A stretch of DNA of 64,000 bases from Zea mays (taxonomy: Eukaryota > Streptophyta > Magnoliopsida > Poales > Poaceae), in assembly GCF_902167145.1 (NCBI RefSeq), contig NC_050097.1, positions 145,415,982 to 145,479,981 on the forward strand, in the 5' to 3' direction. The position numbers and the translations under genes were made by a program. The notes below the pieces were generated by a model that worked only from the letters and a program-made list of their open reading frames with translations, was not told the origin of the DNA and did no database searches. This document shows, piece by piece, positions 35,266-46,676 of the stretch (the first letter of the stretch is position 1; each line of letters opens with the position of its first letter).

Positions 35266-38200
35266 CTACATCGGCTCAACCTTAGGAATAATTCCCATCT
35301 CCCTATAATTAAATAACATTATTCTAAGCTCCTCACCCGCAAAAAGACTTCGCAGTTCCCCCTCCCCTGTGCCCGCGGCGGCCGGCAAAGATAACAGCTC
35401 CTGCCGACCAGCCCTACTCACGCGAAGCCGAGCCCTTTCCTCCGCACTAACCCTACGCTTTGCAACCGCCCTTCGTCGTCGACGCCCGGTGCAAGGACCT
35501 GGCACGTCTAGCGCGCCCGCGGCGTGTGGCGAAGCCTCCGCCACAGCTACGTCCAAGGCCGCAAAATAATCCAAGTCCTCCTCCGACGACTCCTCAGTCC
35601 ACTCAACCGAGCTCCCAGAGTCAGTAAAATCAAAAAACTCAGATACAGACCCACCATATTCATTCCCACCTTCCGCGGTCGAAGCCGCCAAAAACTCAGT
35701 AGTAGCGGTTGCGTGCGCAGGCCCAAACTCTTGAACCTACGCAGCAACCAAAACTCAGCACAACATCCAAAAATTCCCCAACCCTAAACACCTACTACGC
35801 CACCTGCGAAGGCCCTGACGCTGCGGGAGCCTCCGCCGTTGGCTCCGCCGTTGGCTCCGCCGCTGCCTCCGCCGTTGTTTCCGCTGCCACCGCCGCGGGA
35901 TCTTCAGCACTCGGCACAGCAGCTGCGGGGGCATCAGGGGCGCCTTCGGCCACCTTCGGGGGCAGGTCTTCGCCGGCTGCAGCGGATGTGGGGGCAGCCG
36001 TCGCGATCGCTGCGGTCTCCGGGGTTGGCTCCAGGGCGACCCCAGTCACAGCCTCCGCGAGGGTCGGCTCCGGGTCTGGCAGCGCGCTGTTCAGAGCCCC
36101 GAAGTCGTCCACCCGCTCGCCGCGCTCCGCCTAGGACAAGACACACAGATTTAGCAAACACACGCACAGCCCGCATACAGCAAACGCCAAACAAACAACA
36201 ACGTTACCTGAGCCCTCGCAGTCTCGGCCCGCTCCCTGACCACCTCACGACCGTACAGACCCCACATCCGGTCATAAAGGGCCCCGGCGGATTCCTTCAC
36301 TACGGGGTCTTCGACCTTATAGATATCTCGCTCAAAATCTTCATCCGCCTGGTCGAAGGCCTCGAAGTGCCGGCACCCTTCGCGGGAGAGCGCGTTCATC
36401 GCCCCCTCGCAGGTGACCAGGGAGGCGTACGACATCAACCCCCCCGCGACGGCTGGAAGTTCCAGCAGCTCCTCCTGCACCCACTGCAGACAGCGAAGCC
36501 CGGGCTCTCGGTCCGGCACCTCGAAGTCACCGGTCCGCGCACCCAGCTCACGATATGTATCCATAAGCTGCGTGCGCGTCCGTTCGGCCTCCGCATGCAT
36601 TGCGGCCTCGGCCTCCTTCGTGCGGCTCTCCAGGGCGGTGAGCCGCTCTTGCAGATGTTCGGCGAGCTCCTTGGCAAGATTGCCCTCCGCCCGCGCCAGC
36701 TTGGCCTCCGCCTGCGCAGCCTGCCCCTTGGCGACGGCCTCGTTGGCTTCCCTCCTCTCCGCCGCTAGTTGGCGCCGGAGGTCAGCCTTCTCCCTCTCCA
36801 GGACGGCCACCCTGTCCGTCAGCTTACGGCACTTGCTGTCGGAGGCCGACTTCTCACGGACAGCGTCAGCATGTTGTGTCCGAAGTCTCTCGACTTCGGC
36901 AGACGCAGCTGCCGTGAGGACCCCCGACGCAGTACGGCTGGCGAAGTCAGCCACCTGCAGAGCCGCGACGCAGTACGTAAGGCCGTTGCCCCAAAAGAGG
37001 TGGGGGAGAGAGTATAACTCAGCGGACCTGACTCAGCGCCTCCGTCGCCTGACTCAGCGCCTCCGTCACTCCCTTCAGCCGGCGGGTCGCTGCGCCCGCC
37101 TCGTCCCTGACCACCGCGAGGGCCGACACCTCGCCTCCGGCGTCAAGGGCCTCGCCCCTCGCCTTCGGCACTATGGCCGCCGTCGCGATCTCCGCGCCAG
37201 GCGCAACCATAGCAAGCTAGCCCTCGTCCGACCCTGCAACGCATCTTCGAATAAAAAATAATAATAATAATAATAATAGGCCAACGACTTACCACCAAGA
37301 TAGTCGTCTACAGTAATATCGGTGCCGAAGTCGGCAATGCGCTTGCCCAACAACGGCAACGCTCGGGCCGCCTTCGAAGCCTCCGCCACTCCGCTGGTCG
37401 GCGGCACCACCTTCGTTGACTTGGAGCCTCCGGCGCCCGCCGTTGCCTCCGGCGCCTTGCTAGGTGCAGAGGCGCCCGCCTTCGCCGCCAGCGGCGGCTT
37501 GCCTTCGCAGGAGGCCGCAGCCTTCGCAGCCCCCCGCTGCCTCTTCGGCCTAGCTTCATGCAGCCTGACAGCCGCCTGGCGTTTTTGCGCCGCACCTTGG
37601 CGATCCTTGTCCATCACTGCCCACACAACAGCACCGATATTCCGCCCGTAAGGAAAAACTCTCCACTGACGAACCATACGAGATGTAAAACAGTCCTCGC
37701 CAGCCGCGCAGGGGATAGGAACATTCCTAGGCCAGCAACCCCCGGTAACCCTCAGCATCCGAGCCGAAGACTCCCGGAGCTCGGGCGAAGACATCCTTTC
37801 CCCCGGGGCCGCACACGTCCTCATTAACTCTCTAGCAAAACTATCAGACACCCCAAGTCCTCCCATCGCAGTACCTAATTTTCTCTTTTTTGAGGAAGGG
37901 GCGGCCGCCGGCGCAAGGTCGTCTCCTGTCTCCACCGCCGGTTTCTTCCCACGGCGGTCGGCTTCGTCTTGACCAGGATAGCCATCGTACGGCAATTGAT
38001 TTAATTCGAAGACCCTGTTCAAACGGTCATTTGACCCGCGGATATCAAAGCTGCGCTGGCCTTCCGTCCTCGGCACATAACGCCCCACGAGCCGCACCGC
38101 CAAGTCCTCCGCATCGCGCACAAAGGCGGCCGGGTCCCGGTTTCGCAAATTTAGTGCGAAGGCAGGACTTCACACTTCCTTTCCTCCGTGAAAAGGCATC

Positions 38201-39009
38201 TGGCGAGGGCATACTTCGCCCAACGCCCAGCCATGTGCCAAGGGCCACACCCCGTACGCCACGAACTCTTCAACTAAATCACGCCCACTGCTCTGACCGG
38301 CGGCGCACCGAAGGGCCCCTTCGTCTGCATCTTCCTCTGCCACTTCAAAGGGCGGATACGCAGAGTAATAATGAGAGCACATCTCAGACACGGGGAGTCC
38401 TTCATGGCCTTCGACAGTAGCCTCAGCAACGTAAAACCAAAATTCATTCCAATTGCCCCACTTGTTGCGGGCGCACGGAACCAACTCCACTACTTGCATT
38501 GTGGTCTTGCCGGTCTTCGGCGTAAATGTGCATGACCCGAACTGGGCGACTTCGTCCCCAATCATCCTCTTTTGCCAGTGCAAACAATAATACTTCGCAA
38601 AAACTTCAACCGACGGCTGTCCGCCGTACGAAGTCGTCGCCCAGACATATTTCGACAGTGCCACCACGGCATTCGGTGTCAGCTGATGTATTTGAACGTT
38701 GAACCTACGCAGGACTTCGCCAACAAACCGGTGCGCAGGCAAGCGGAGACAGGCGGCGAAGAACGCCTCGAAAACGACCAACTCACCCTCCGGCTCGGGG
38801 ACTTCCTCCATCCCCGGAGCACGAGCAACTCCGCCGCCAAAATAGCCCAACCGCTGCATATCTTCAACACGGGCTGACGTCATCCGCGACACACCAAAAT
38901 CAACAGAGTCGCCGGCGCGCAACTCCTCCACCATCAAGCTACTCAACGTCTCCTCAGACGAGGCGGCGGCCGGCGGCGTAGTGGCAGCGGAAGAAGAAGA
39001 GGACGGCAT
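35266..39009 (-). pseudogene. Antisense five-exon gene of the Tat-lineage element (gypsy-type transposon domain protein)
   Basis: My model: exon 1 39009-37293, exon 2 37233-37028, exon 3 36954-36208, exon 4 36130-35804, exon 5 35736-35266. All introns are GT-AG and every junction keeps frame, giving about 1155 codons. Residues about 50-260 carry the 'putative gypsy type transposon' domain (PF04195-like: FEAFFAACLRLPAHRFV, FNVQIHQLTPNAVVALS). Next come a Lys/Ala-rich linker with a nuclear-signal-like KKRK and a long coiled coil in exon 3 (LEREKADLRRQLAAERRE region). A Pro/Ala/Glu-rich segment and an acidic then basic C terminus (TEESSEEDLDYF, GRRRRRAVAKRR) follow. Two in-frame stops break it: TGA at 38172-38170 (probably from CGA) and TAG at 37219-37217. 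The function of these antisense ORFs in Tat elements is unknown. Confidence 0.8.
37251..37280. repeat. (TAA)n microsatellite inside intron 1 of the antisense gene
   Basis: About eight ATA/TAA units lie between a GTAAGT donor and a TTGCAG acceptor. Reading through it gives a run of Tyr codons, a sign that it is intronic. Confidence 0.8.
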
Positions 39010-39168
39010 TGCTACGTACCGTCGGCGGCGGCGGGCGGTCTGCTTCACTCGCGCCAGAACTCCGGCGAGCAAGAGCACAGCGGAAGAAGAGGAGCAGCAA
39101 GACGGCGGGCGGCTAGGGTTTTCACGGAGCGCGAAAGGCAAAGTTCAAACAGCGCCAACCCCCGCCCC

Positions 39169-39176
39169 CTTTTATA
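39169..39176 (-). promoter_or_regulatory. TATA box of the antisense gene
   Basis: The minus strand reads TATAAAAG in TGCCTATAAAAGGGGGCG, 160 bp upstream of the first ATG (39009) and about 170 bp inside the 3' LTR. No other ATG lies between the expected transcription start and 39009, which supports that start codon. Confidence 0.7.
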
Positions 39177-39344
39177 GGCAGGGCGCGACGCTTCGGGAAA
39201 CCCGCAATCCAACAGTACGCCGTCCATCAACGGTCACATCAAAAACCCCCGCGGAACCACTTCGAGCGAGGGCAGCGTCTCCGCCATCTAGCGACGTCTT
39301 CGGCACCAGGTGACTTTGTCGAACTGGTCCCTCGGAAGGGCAAA

Positions 39345-39819
39345 TGTTGGGGCGAAGGCAAAGACGCCACCCTTCGCTCGAGGCCTTCGCTGATAACCGC
39401 TGGTCAGACAGAGACAGAACAGGCAGGGACACCCTTCGCTCCATTCGGCACCAGACGAAGACCGGCGACGAAGTCATCCCGCAGCGCGGCCTCGTTCAGC
39501 TCTGAGGCCCACGTGTGATCCGGCCCATTGTAACGGGCCCTGCGTGGCCGCCTTTGTGTTACGGGCCTAATCTGTAAAGGCATGCTTGTAATTACAGCTT
39601 GTAACCCTGCTTTATGGGAATATTCTGGGGATAAACTAGGTGTCTGAGGGCACATGCGTCCTTAACACAAGGCGCTGGGCACTCAGATACCTATAAATAC
39701 CCCCGCACAGTGCCCGTGAGAGGCTAGATTAACAGAGCTATTGCCCCCGAGCACGTAACCCTGTTGTCGCCACTGTTCACCCCTGTTGGCCTCCTTGCTG
39801 CTGAGAGCAAGTTCCAACA
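39345..39819 (+). repeat. Tat-lineage 3' LTR (475 bp)
   Basis: By eye it differs from the 5' LTR by one base (GCACATGCGTCC against GCACATGTGTCC). It is followed by GCTGG. Confidence 0.93.
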
Positions 39820-39824
39820 GCTGG

Positions 39825-40890
39825 ATTACTCCGGTGAGCAATCGCACGAGCTATAGAGCGGGGATGACCAAATTAAGGGCACGGGCAGGTTGCTCACCTC
39901 GAGCAGAAGCGCTGGCGTCGTGAAGCAACGACGGAGGCGCAGGGGTTCGACGTGGCGACGGTGGCGGACTCCGGCTGCGCAAGAAAACGCTTCGGTGAGC
40001 GTGGACCGGACGCAGCAGGGAGGGAGAGGGCACACCAAAGGGTGTCCCGAGCAGCTGACAGTAAGGCGAAGCTCACCGTGGCACTGAACGGGGCACGGGC
40101 GCGACAGCGGCCACGGAACAGGCAGTGGGCATCGGTGGGCGGTGGCGGAGCTCCCTGGTTCACGTGGGCAGAGTGAGAGAGAGGCGAGAGGGTTGGGCAG
40201 AGGGTGCAAATGAGAGTGGAGGGGTGGGCGAGCAGGGTGCGAGGCTCAAAAGGGGCGTGGGGGCTCGGACGTGGCCGGAGAACACGCGGTCATGGGCGCG
40301 TCCACGGCGGGGAGATCGTGGGCGGGAGGTTGAGGACGACTGACAGGTGGGGACGGCGGGACAGAGAGAGAGAGAGAGTGGGCACAGGGGGGAAAGAACG
40401 GTGCCGACAGCTCTGGCCCACGGGGCAGAGAGAGAGGGAGAGAGAGATAGGGCGCGCTCAGGCTTGCGCCGACAGGCGGGGCCCGCCTGTCAGACACAGG
40501 AGGCGCGCGCCGCGGGGGCTGGGCTTATTGGGCTGACTTGGGCCGAAATGGCCTTTTCCTTTTTCCTGGAATTTCTATTGCCTTTTCTATTTATTTTCTC
40601 TAGGGTTTTCAATTCAAATTCAAATCAAGTTTCAAATTCAAACCAAATCAAATATGTGCAACAATTCAAAGAATATTTAGGCTCAATATGATGCAACATT
40701 ACATGACTCATATGTTTTGGGCAAAATAAATTATATAATCCTTCACTAATACAACTAACTCTAATTAAAAGAGAAAGAGAGAGAGAGAGAAAACTAGAGA
40801 GAGAAACTAGAGTGGGATAGAGAAGAGTAACACCTAAATTTGGATGATCATAAGAAAGAAATTTTATACCCCCAAATTCAGGGTGTTACA
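39825..40890 (-). repeat. 5' LTR of the chromovirus, piece 4 (outer end)
   Basis: It matches 5936-6970 of the other LTR and ends in GGGTGTTACA at 40881-40890. Beyond it the sequence no longer resembles the family. The GC-rich frames here (for example 39894-40343) are shadows without domains. A short (GA)n run lies at 40775-40795. Confidence 0.88.
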
Positions 40891-41183
40891 TCACCGGTGA
40901 CCGATGGTATCGTGGTGGTGAGCGTGTGCTTGTAACTTCCCCTCTTACTCTCTTCTTGGTGTTGTCTCAGTCCCTATTCTCATCATGATTCTATGAACAG
41001 TTAATTTGTTGTGGGTGTGGTATATTCATTGCTAAGGTTTAGCTCCCCGTCAATTACCCTTGAAATCATAAACACCTATCCTATACTTTTAGCTAACCAA
41101 ATCTAATATTCCCACTTGCAAAAGATGCTCACCCAAAAGATGCTAAGTACCTCAATGTCCCCACTTTATTCTATGTCGTTATG
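40891..41183. other. Unassigned sequence flanking the chromovirus
   Basis: AT-rich sequence with no open frame or repeat structure I can identify. Confidence 0.5.
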
Positions 41184-41650
41184 CAAACCATATTTGGTAG
41201 CGGGGTTGCCACTAGGAGGTTTGTTATGGGCTCTAATGAGGCCCTTGGACTACATCCTGATGTAGAGCCAATAGATGTTGATGCAGAGCAAACCTAGACT
41301 GCTGCTGGCAAGCCTACTGAGGTAGCTGACCACAAGGCTAAAGGAGAGTCTTCCAACCTAGGCAAGATGAAGAGGGTTTCTAAGCATGATGTTGTGCTAT
41401 GGGGAAACCTAACTATGCAATCTAGGCATTTGCTAGTGTTGTTGTAGAGAGCAACAACAATGAGGTTGCACCTGGGCTCTATTATGCAGTCATGAGTTTC
41501 TCTGCTTTAAGCAAAGAGGCACTAATTTGTGCCTTGAACCGCCTAACAATGAATAAGGCATCTGGGCTCATTATTGTTTAGATGAGTGAGGAGGACAAAG
41601 ACTTGTGGCTAAGGACCTACTTGGCCAATTCCTACTACAACTACATCAAC
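41184..41650 (+). pseudogene. Decayed Myb/SANT-like domain protein fragment
   Basis: Conceptual reading across stops and one frame change gives FVMGSNEALGLHPDVEP, then an acidic-basic linker. It ends ALSKEALICALNRLTMNKA with EEDKDLWLRTYLANSYYN. This order resembles the C-terminal part of the plant Myb/SANT-like family (the region with H-P-D-L-Y and W-L-R-T-W/Y-L), which is related to the DNA-binding partner protein of PIF/Harbinger transposons. In-frame stops (about 41297, 41446, 41579) show it is dead. I cannot tell whether it came from a transposon or a host gene. Confidence 0.5.
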
Positions 41651-44042
41651 CGATTTGTCCCACTGGTCATAACCCTTGTTGTGCATGGCTTCTTCAGCTG
41701 ACATTGGTTTCTGGTACCAATCTTTTGATGTCTGTTGTAGTAGAAGACTTGCTTCACCTCCTCTAGTTTTGGTGTAACATACCACCTGACTACACTCCTA
41801 ACTGCAGGCTTTGCCATTCCTACAAAATGTGAAACCTTTTGTAATTATCAGGCTACCGAGAAGATTAGACTTTCATACTTGTGTGCTTATTTATGCCATG
41901 TGACTTGTATGTTGAAGGCTAGATAGTAGGTGTGATGGGTTGGATTACAATTGATTTGAATGGAATGGTTGTGATGAGACTAAATCTTATGTTTGATTTT
42001 GCAATTCTGGTTCATATTTTTTTGTTTGATAGAAGCTAATGATGGTAGAGAAAAATAGCTAATGATACTGCCTAGATGAGCTGACATTGATTTTTTTCCT
42101 GAAGCTTAGTGCAATTTGATGGTTGATGCAACCATTTAGGCTAGCAAATCATGCCTATTGTTCTATTTCGATGGCTGATGAAGAGATTCATCAAGTGATG
42201 ACAGTTGGGGAACAACATTTGCTCAATTAGTTCTAATTATTTTGTTGCATTTTCACTTGGTTTCCTGTTTCCTCGATTGTTTTGTGTTCTGAAAACTATC
42301 AAATGACGTACCAATATTTTGAGGCCAAATTTTCCCCATTCTTTTCTTCTGTATTCAGGTTTTATGGCTTGATATGCTGTTTTTCGGGGGCGACAACCTA
42401 GGGTCTACGATAACTGGGCAGTTTCCAGTGACCAAGTTTCGGGATTCCCTAATGCCTCCTTCCTTAAGTATGCAAAAGAGCAAGAAGCATGTCTGGCTTT
42501 TAATTCCTACCACTACAACCAACTTGGCGGGATCAACACAAACAAAGACCAAAGAACCTTCAAAACTTCAAGTGAGAAAACAATAGCATTTACTTCGAAG
42601 GATGTAGTTATTGTTGTGCACAGTTGTGTAATTGTTTTCCTCTTGTACATACTAATGTGACCATATGTAATCTTGCAACATGTAAACTGTTCTAATCTGT
42701 GCGACTTGGAAATAATTGATAGACAAACTTCCATTAAGATGTAACAGAACTAAGTAGTGTATTTTCAATCACCTAATTGTAGTTTTGTCTGTGCTTAATC
42801 TACATTTTGACATACGTTCCTTTAATTTGTGTTGCTGCACTTGGCGCCAACACAACTGCCAAGTTTTGGTAACCTCACCAACAATAAGGAACTAAGCAGA
42901 TGTGAGGAGACCATGTTTATGTGCAGTCTACCAAACACGTTCACAGGATACCTACCAGGCGGGCCGCAAGAACCAAATACCGTCTGATTGGTTGTTGTAC
43001 ACTGGTAGGCTGGCTCGTATCCGAGGGGTCAGGCTCCTTGTACACAGGCTTGGTATGTACATATGCTTTTGTTTGGTTGGTTGTATTATTAAATTCAGGA
43101 CAAATATAACCTGTGTTTGGTTATCTACACCAAAACGTGTATTAGAGAAGAGTGAATAAATAAATCTTTAAATATTATATAGCATGTGTGGTCTAGTTTT
43201 GTTCAAAAAAAATCCAGGAACACGAATATAAAATTGGTTCGATGATTAACTTTTTTATTTAAAAGATATGATGCAAGAACAAATATAAATGCGTTCTCGT
43301 TTTGCGTGCAACTACATGCGAACCAGTACGCTGATAGAAGTAAACCAAACAATATGCACTTTGAGACTCCGCCGGTGCAGCTGCAACCTTCCGCACATCA
43401 ACCAAACAGGCAGATATAGTACCAAGACATTCAGGACATATTCAGTAGCAAACCAAACACGTATTCTTGCGCAGATGCATATAGCCCTAGACCACCCTGG
43501 CTACTCCCCCTACAATGTTGCAGCCAGTTCAGCATTCTCTAGGTAGCAGCCAGTTCGTAGTCTTTTCCTGCCCTGTTTTTTTGTGTGCGTGGGTGGGTGA
43601 TCGTTCTATGGATAGTTTTCTCACTATCCATAACTTCACTCCCCCGACGATGATAAGCTACTACAAAATCCAAAAACCAATCATCATCATATTTAACATC
43701 TTTCGTGAGGAAACAACTCCGATTCGGCCTCTCGGTATTCCTGCACTGAAATGTTGCACCACCGAAGGGTCGTTTTGGGCCTATTTCTTTCAGCTTTTTT
43801 CAGATCGGCTTTTATGAGAATTTGATTTTAGAGAGAATATGACTGTTGGAAAAATCTATGTATCGTGAGAATTAGGTACCAAAGAAAATTAAGTTGTCCA
43901 TAGGGTTTAGAATCTAGAAAGACAAATTCCTACTATTGCAACGATTCAACCGATTATGTATTCATGTTAATTTTGGATAGTTTTTACCAAACGTATTTTT
44001 ATAGAAGCGGGCTGAAAAACTAAGCGTTTGGCAGTCCGCAGC
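41651..44042. other. Intergenic, no gene identified
   Basis: Mostly AT-rich, with short frames lacking domains (for example 42374-42586, 42902-43159). Words such as CCAAACACG recur around 42925 and 43460 and suggest old MITE sequence, but I cannot define termini. Confidence 0.5.
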
Positions 44043-44564
44043 TAGTGATGGCAACGAGGAATTGCCTGTCGAGTTTTGGCTCCCCATCCCAAAAAAAAGT
44101 TCCCCGCGGGGATCCTACAAACTCTTGCAGAGGGCATTTCTTCCCCATCCACGTTCCCCGCGGGGATAAATTCCCGTCAGGATCCCATCACCGCTTAAAT
44201 TATAATCATGGCATACTTTCTTTGTTATTAATACAAAACATTGTCACTTATACACATTGTCAGATATTAGAAATCATTATGTGTACATCAAAATAAACAT
44301 ATTTGTACAATGAGTGGTCTATTAACAATGTAATTATTTATTTTGATCATTATATATTACATGAAAATATCATCATATATAAGTTTAACGGGTCCCTACG
44401 GGGAACGAGGATGGGAAATGCTTCTCCATCCCCGTCCCCTGCTTACCCGTTAGGGGAGGATTTTTTCTCGTTTACATCCCCGTGAAGGGTGAACCTTTCC
44501 CATCCTTATCCCTTAATGGAGGAATTTCCTACGGGGAATCGGGGATGGGCCCATTGCCATCTCA
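44043..44564. mobile_element. hAT-like non-autonomous element (copy 1)
   Basis: The ends carry the inverted repeat GATGGCAA (44047-44054) and TTGCCATC (44554-44561). Many CCCCGCGGGGA and GGGGATGGG words lie inside. No coding capacity is seen. An 8-bp duplication is not obvious, so the hAT assignment rests on the terminal motif only. Confidence 0.55.
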
Positions 44565-44603
44565 GAAGTTGAAAAAAGCTAAAACAAATAGTGTCTTTAT
44601 AAT

Positions 44604-44815
44604 GTGTTTGGTTTGAGGAATAAGCTAGTCCATCAACTTCTCGTTACTCATTATTTTATTTGGTTTGTGGAATGGAATGAGTTGATCCATCAACACCTCA
44701 TTTCTCATAGTTAGTTAGTTAGTACTAACCTGAGGAATGAGATTATTCCACCAAATTTGATAAATGGACATATGATGCACCACATCTTGGATGGAGTGAT
44801 TCCTCAAATCAAACA
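44604..44815. mobile_element. Short MITE with GTGTTTGGTTTGAGGA ends (unit A)
   Basis: The terminal inverted repeats GTGTTTGGTTTGAGGA and TCCTCAAATCAAACAC differ at one position. A diverged copy lies at about 52696-52908 in unit B. Confidence 0.65.
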
Positions 44816-44866
44816 CCCCCTTAATCTCTCGTTTTAATCTGAATCCACGTGGATGTGATAAGGTTG

Positions 44867-45107
44867 AGGTCTTGTTCGTTTCGTTCTCAATCCATATGGA
44901 TTGGGTGGGATTGAGTAGTTTTAAATACCAAATAAATCAAAATCTTTCATAATTTTTGTAATCTCACCTAAATCCAACCCACATGGAATAGGAATAACCG
45001 AATAAGGCCTGAGTGGATTTATATCTCTAGAAAGTTAAAAATCTTCTTAATTTTTTTTTTTGAATTTCATCTAACTCGTATGAAATCGAAATAACCGAAC
45101 GAGACCT
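44867..45107. mobile_element. MITE with AGGTCTTGTTCG ends, present only in unit A
   Basis: The outer ends AGGTCTTGTTCGTTT and AACCGAACGAGACCT are imperfect inverted repeats. Unit B lacks the whole 44820-45115 segment, so this MITE either inserted after the duplication or was deleted from unit B. Confidence 0.55.
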
Positions 45108-45723
45108 AAGAAATGAATCTATGTCAACGAAGATGCGAGGCACGTCGCAGCTTTATAACTCTTTTCTGTATGATTTTAAAGAATAGCTGGTGGACAAATC
45201 CTCTAGTTTAAATATATGGACTAAAACCTAGTTGGTCTAAAATTTAAATGGACTAAAAATCAGTTGAGCTAAAGTTTAGGTAAATAAATCATTTTAAGTT
45301 TTATCGACTAATGGACTAATGCTTGCTTTCTATTCCATCCAGCGTGGAAGGAAACTAAAAATTTGCTAGATTCACTTTTAGTTCAAATGTCTGGATACCG
45401 GCCTGGACCTAAAGTTTTGGTGACAAAAGTTTAGTTGGAGGTAGCAAATTAATAGGCCTGGTCGCTACATATTTTTCAGAGGAGCGGTGCAGAGAAATTA
45501 ATCAACATCATGCTATCATCAACATCTCCAGGCATATTAACCCTACGGCCCCTAGTCTAGATTCAGAAGAAAAAAGAGAGAGAGAGAGATATGACCTGTG
45601 CTTATGTATTCAGAAAACAAGATGGCAGGAAAACAAGGCGCACATCCACAGCCTTACGCATGAATGTGTGACATCTTTGTGCATCGATCGCACGCAGGTG
45701 GTTGAGGCGATGAAGCGAGTTAT

Positions 45724-46154
45724 ATTTCTTCCTCATCCACGTTCCCCGTGGGGATAAATTCCCATCGGGATCCCGTCACCGCTTAAATTATAATCATGAT
45801 ATATTTTCTTTGTTATTAATACAAAACATTGTCACTTATACACATTTTCAGATATTAGAAATCATTATGTGTACATCAAAATAAACACATTTGTACAATG
45901 AGTGGTCTCTTAACAATGTAATTATTTATTTTGATCATTATATATTACATGAAAATATCATCATATATAAGTTTAATGGGTCCCTACGGGGAACGAGGAT
46001 GGAGAATGCTTCTCCATCCCCGTCCCTCGCTTACCCGTTGGGAGAGGATTTTTTTCCCGTTTACATCCCCGTGAAGGGCGAACCTTTTCCATCCTCATGC
46101 CCTAATGGAGGAATGTCCTGCGGGTAATCGGGGATGGGAGCCATTGCCATCTCA
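45724..46154. repeat. Direct tandem duplication, unit B, left part
   Basis: Matches 44137-44564 (5'-truncated copy of the hAT-like element). It ends with TCA (46152-46154), the target duplication of the CACTA element. Confidence 0.85.
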
Positions 46155-46676
46155 CACTACTACAAAACATGTTATATGAGATGGTTAATTTTCAGTTCTT
46201 AAGACGCTTATGAAGTGTCCAAATTTGATGGAGTCATAAAAGATGTCCCACATTTAAGATGGTTATAAACCGTCTTAAAAGATATTATATAAGACAATTT
46301 TTAATTTATAACCATCTAAAAAAGGTATTTGTTTAAGTCATTTTGTCCGATAAACCGTCTTGAATTAGGTTTTTGTTTAAGACGCTACTTCTAAAGAACC
46401 GTAGAGAATACAAACATTATAAGTCATAAAGTATTTATCAAACTGTCTCGAATATCCTACAATAATAGACGATTACAATAGGAAAACCATCTTATTTAGG
46501 TGACTAATAATGGACGTTTTAGAAATCGTCTTATTTAGATTTAAACGATTCTAAACTAGGATACAACTGTTTGCACTAATGTTAAGCCTAACTTTATATG
46601 AATTCAAGTCTCCACACTTTTGTGGCCACCAAATTTGAATTCCATTCTATGTTTTCCTGTACAACAAATAGGAGAA

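Larger units (their letters stand above)
27999..39819 (+). mobile_element. Complete Tat-lineage Ty3/gypsy retrotransposon with antisense extra gene
   Basis: The element is 11,821 bp with 475-bp LTRs (27999-28473 and 39345-39819). It is flanked by the duplication GCTGG (27994-27998 and 39820-39824). It contains a PBS, gag, pol with two RNase H domains, a 5.1-kb region beyond integrase with an 80-bp tandem array, and an antisense multi-exon gene. A second RNase H and an antisense ORF between pol and the 3' LTR are known hallmarks of the Tat lineage. I see one mismatch between the LTRs (28311 T against 39657 C, approximately), so insertion is very recent. I do not assign a family name. Confidence 0.93.
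1..40890 (-). mobile_element. Tekay/Del-type chromovirus LTR retrotransposon, nested and truncated by the window edge
   Basis: The minus-strand element has a PBS at 13156-13168, gag, protease, RT, RNase H, integrase and chromodomain coding between 11578 and 7007, and a polypurine tract at 6971-6988. Its LTR starts with TGTAACACCC (at 6970, minus strand) and ends with GGGTGTGACA (at 13173). The right LTR ends at 40890 with the same terminal sequence, after insertions are removed. Summing homologous pieces gives an LTR of about 3.6-3.7 kb on each side, which fits the long LTRs of the Tekay clade. The left terminus and left target-site duplication lie outside the window, so the target site cannot be verified. 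Four later insertions sit in its LTRs. Confidence 0.9.
44137..45724. repeat. Direct tandem duplication, unit A (about 1.59 kb)
   Basis: Collinear with 45724-46154 and then 52655-53501 once the CACTA element is removed from the second unit. It contains most of the hAT-like element, a 212-bp MITE, a 241-bp MITE found only in this unit, and a (GA)n tract. The frames at 44303-44485 and 45891-46127 are equivalent non-coding copies. Confidence 0.85.

Noticed and set aside
37171..37292. Poly-Tyr extension of the antisense gene product
   Set aside because: It is read-through of a GTAAGT intron containing a TAA microsatellite. Splicing restores the frame into the next exon.
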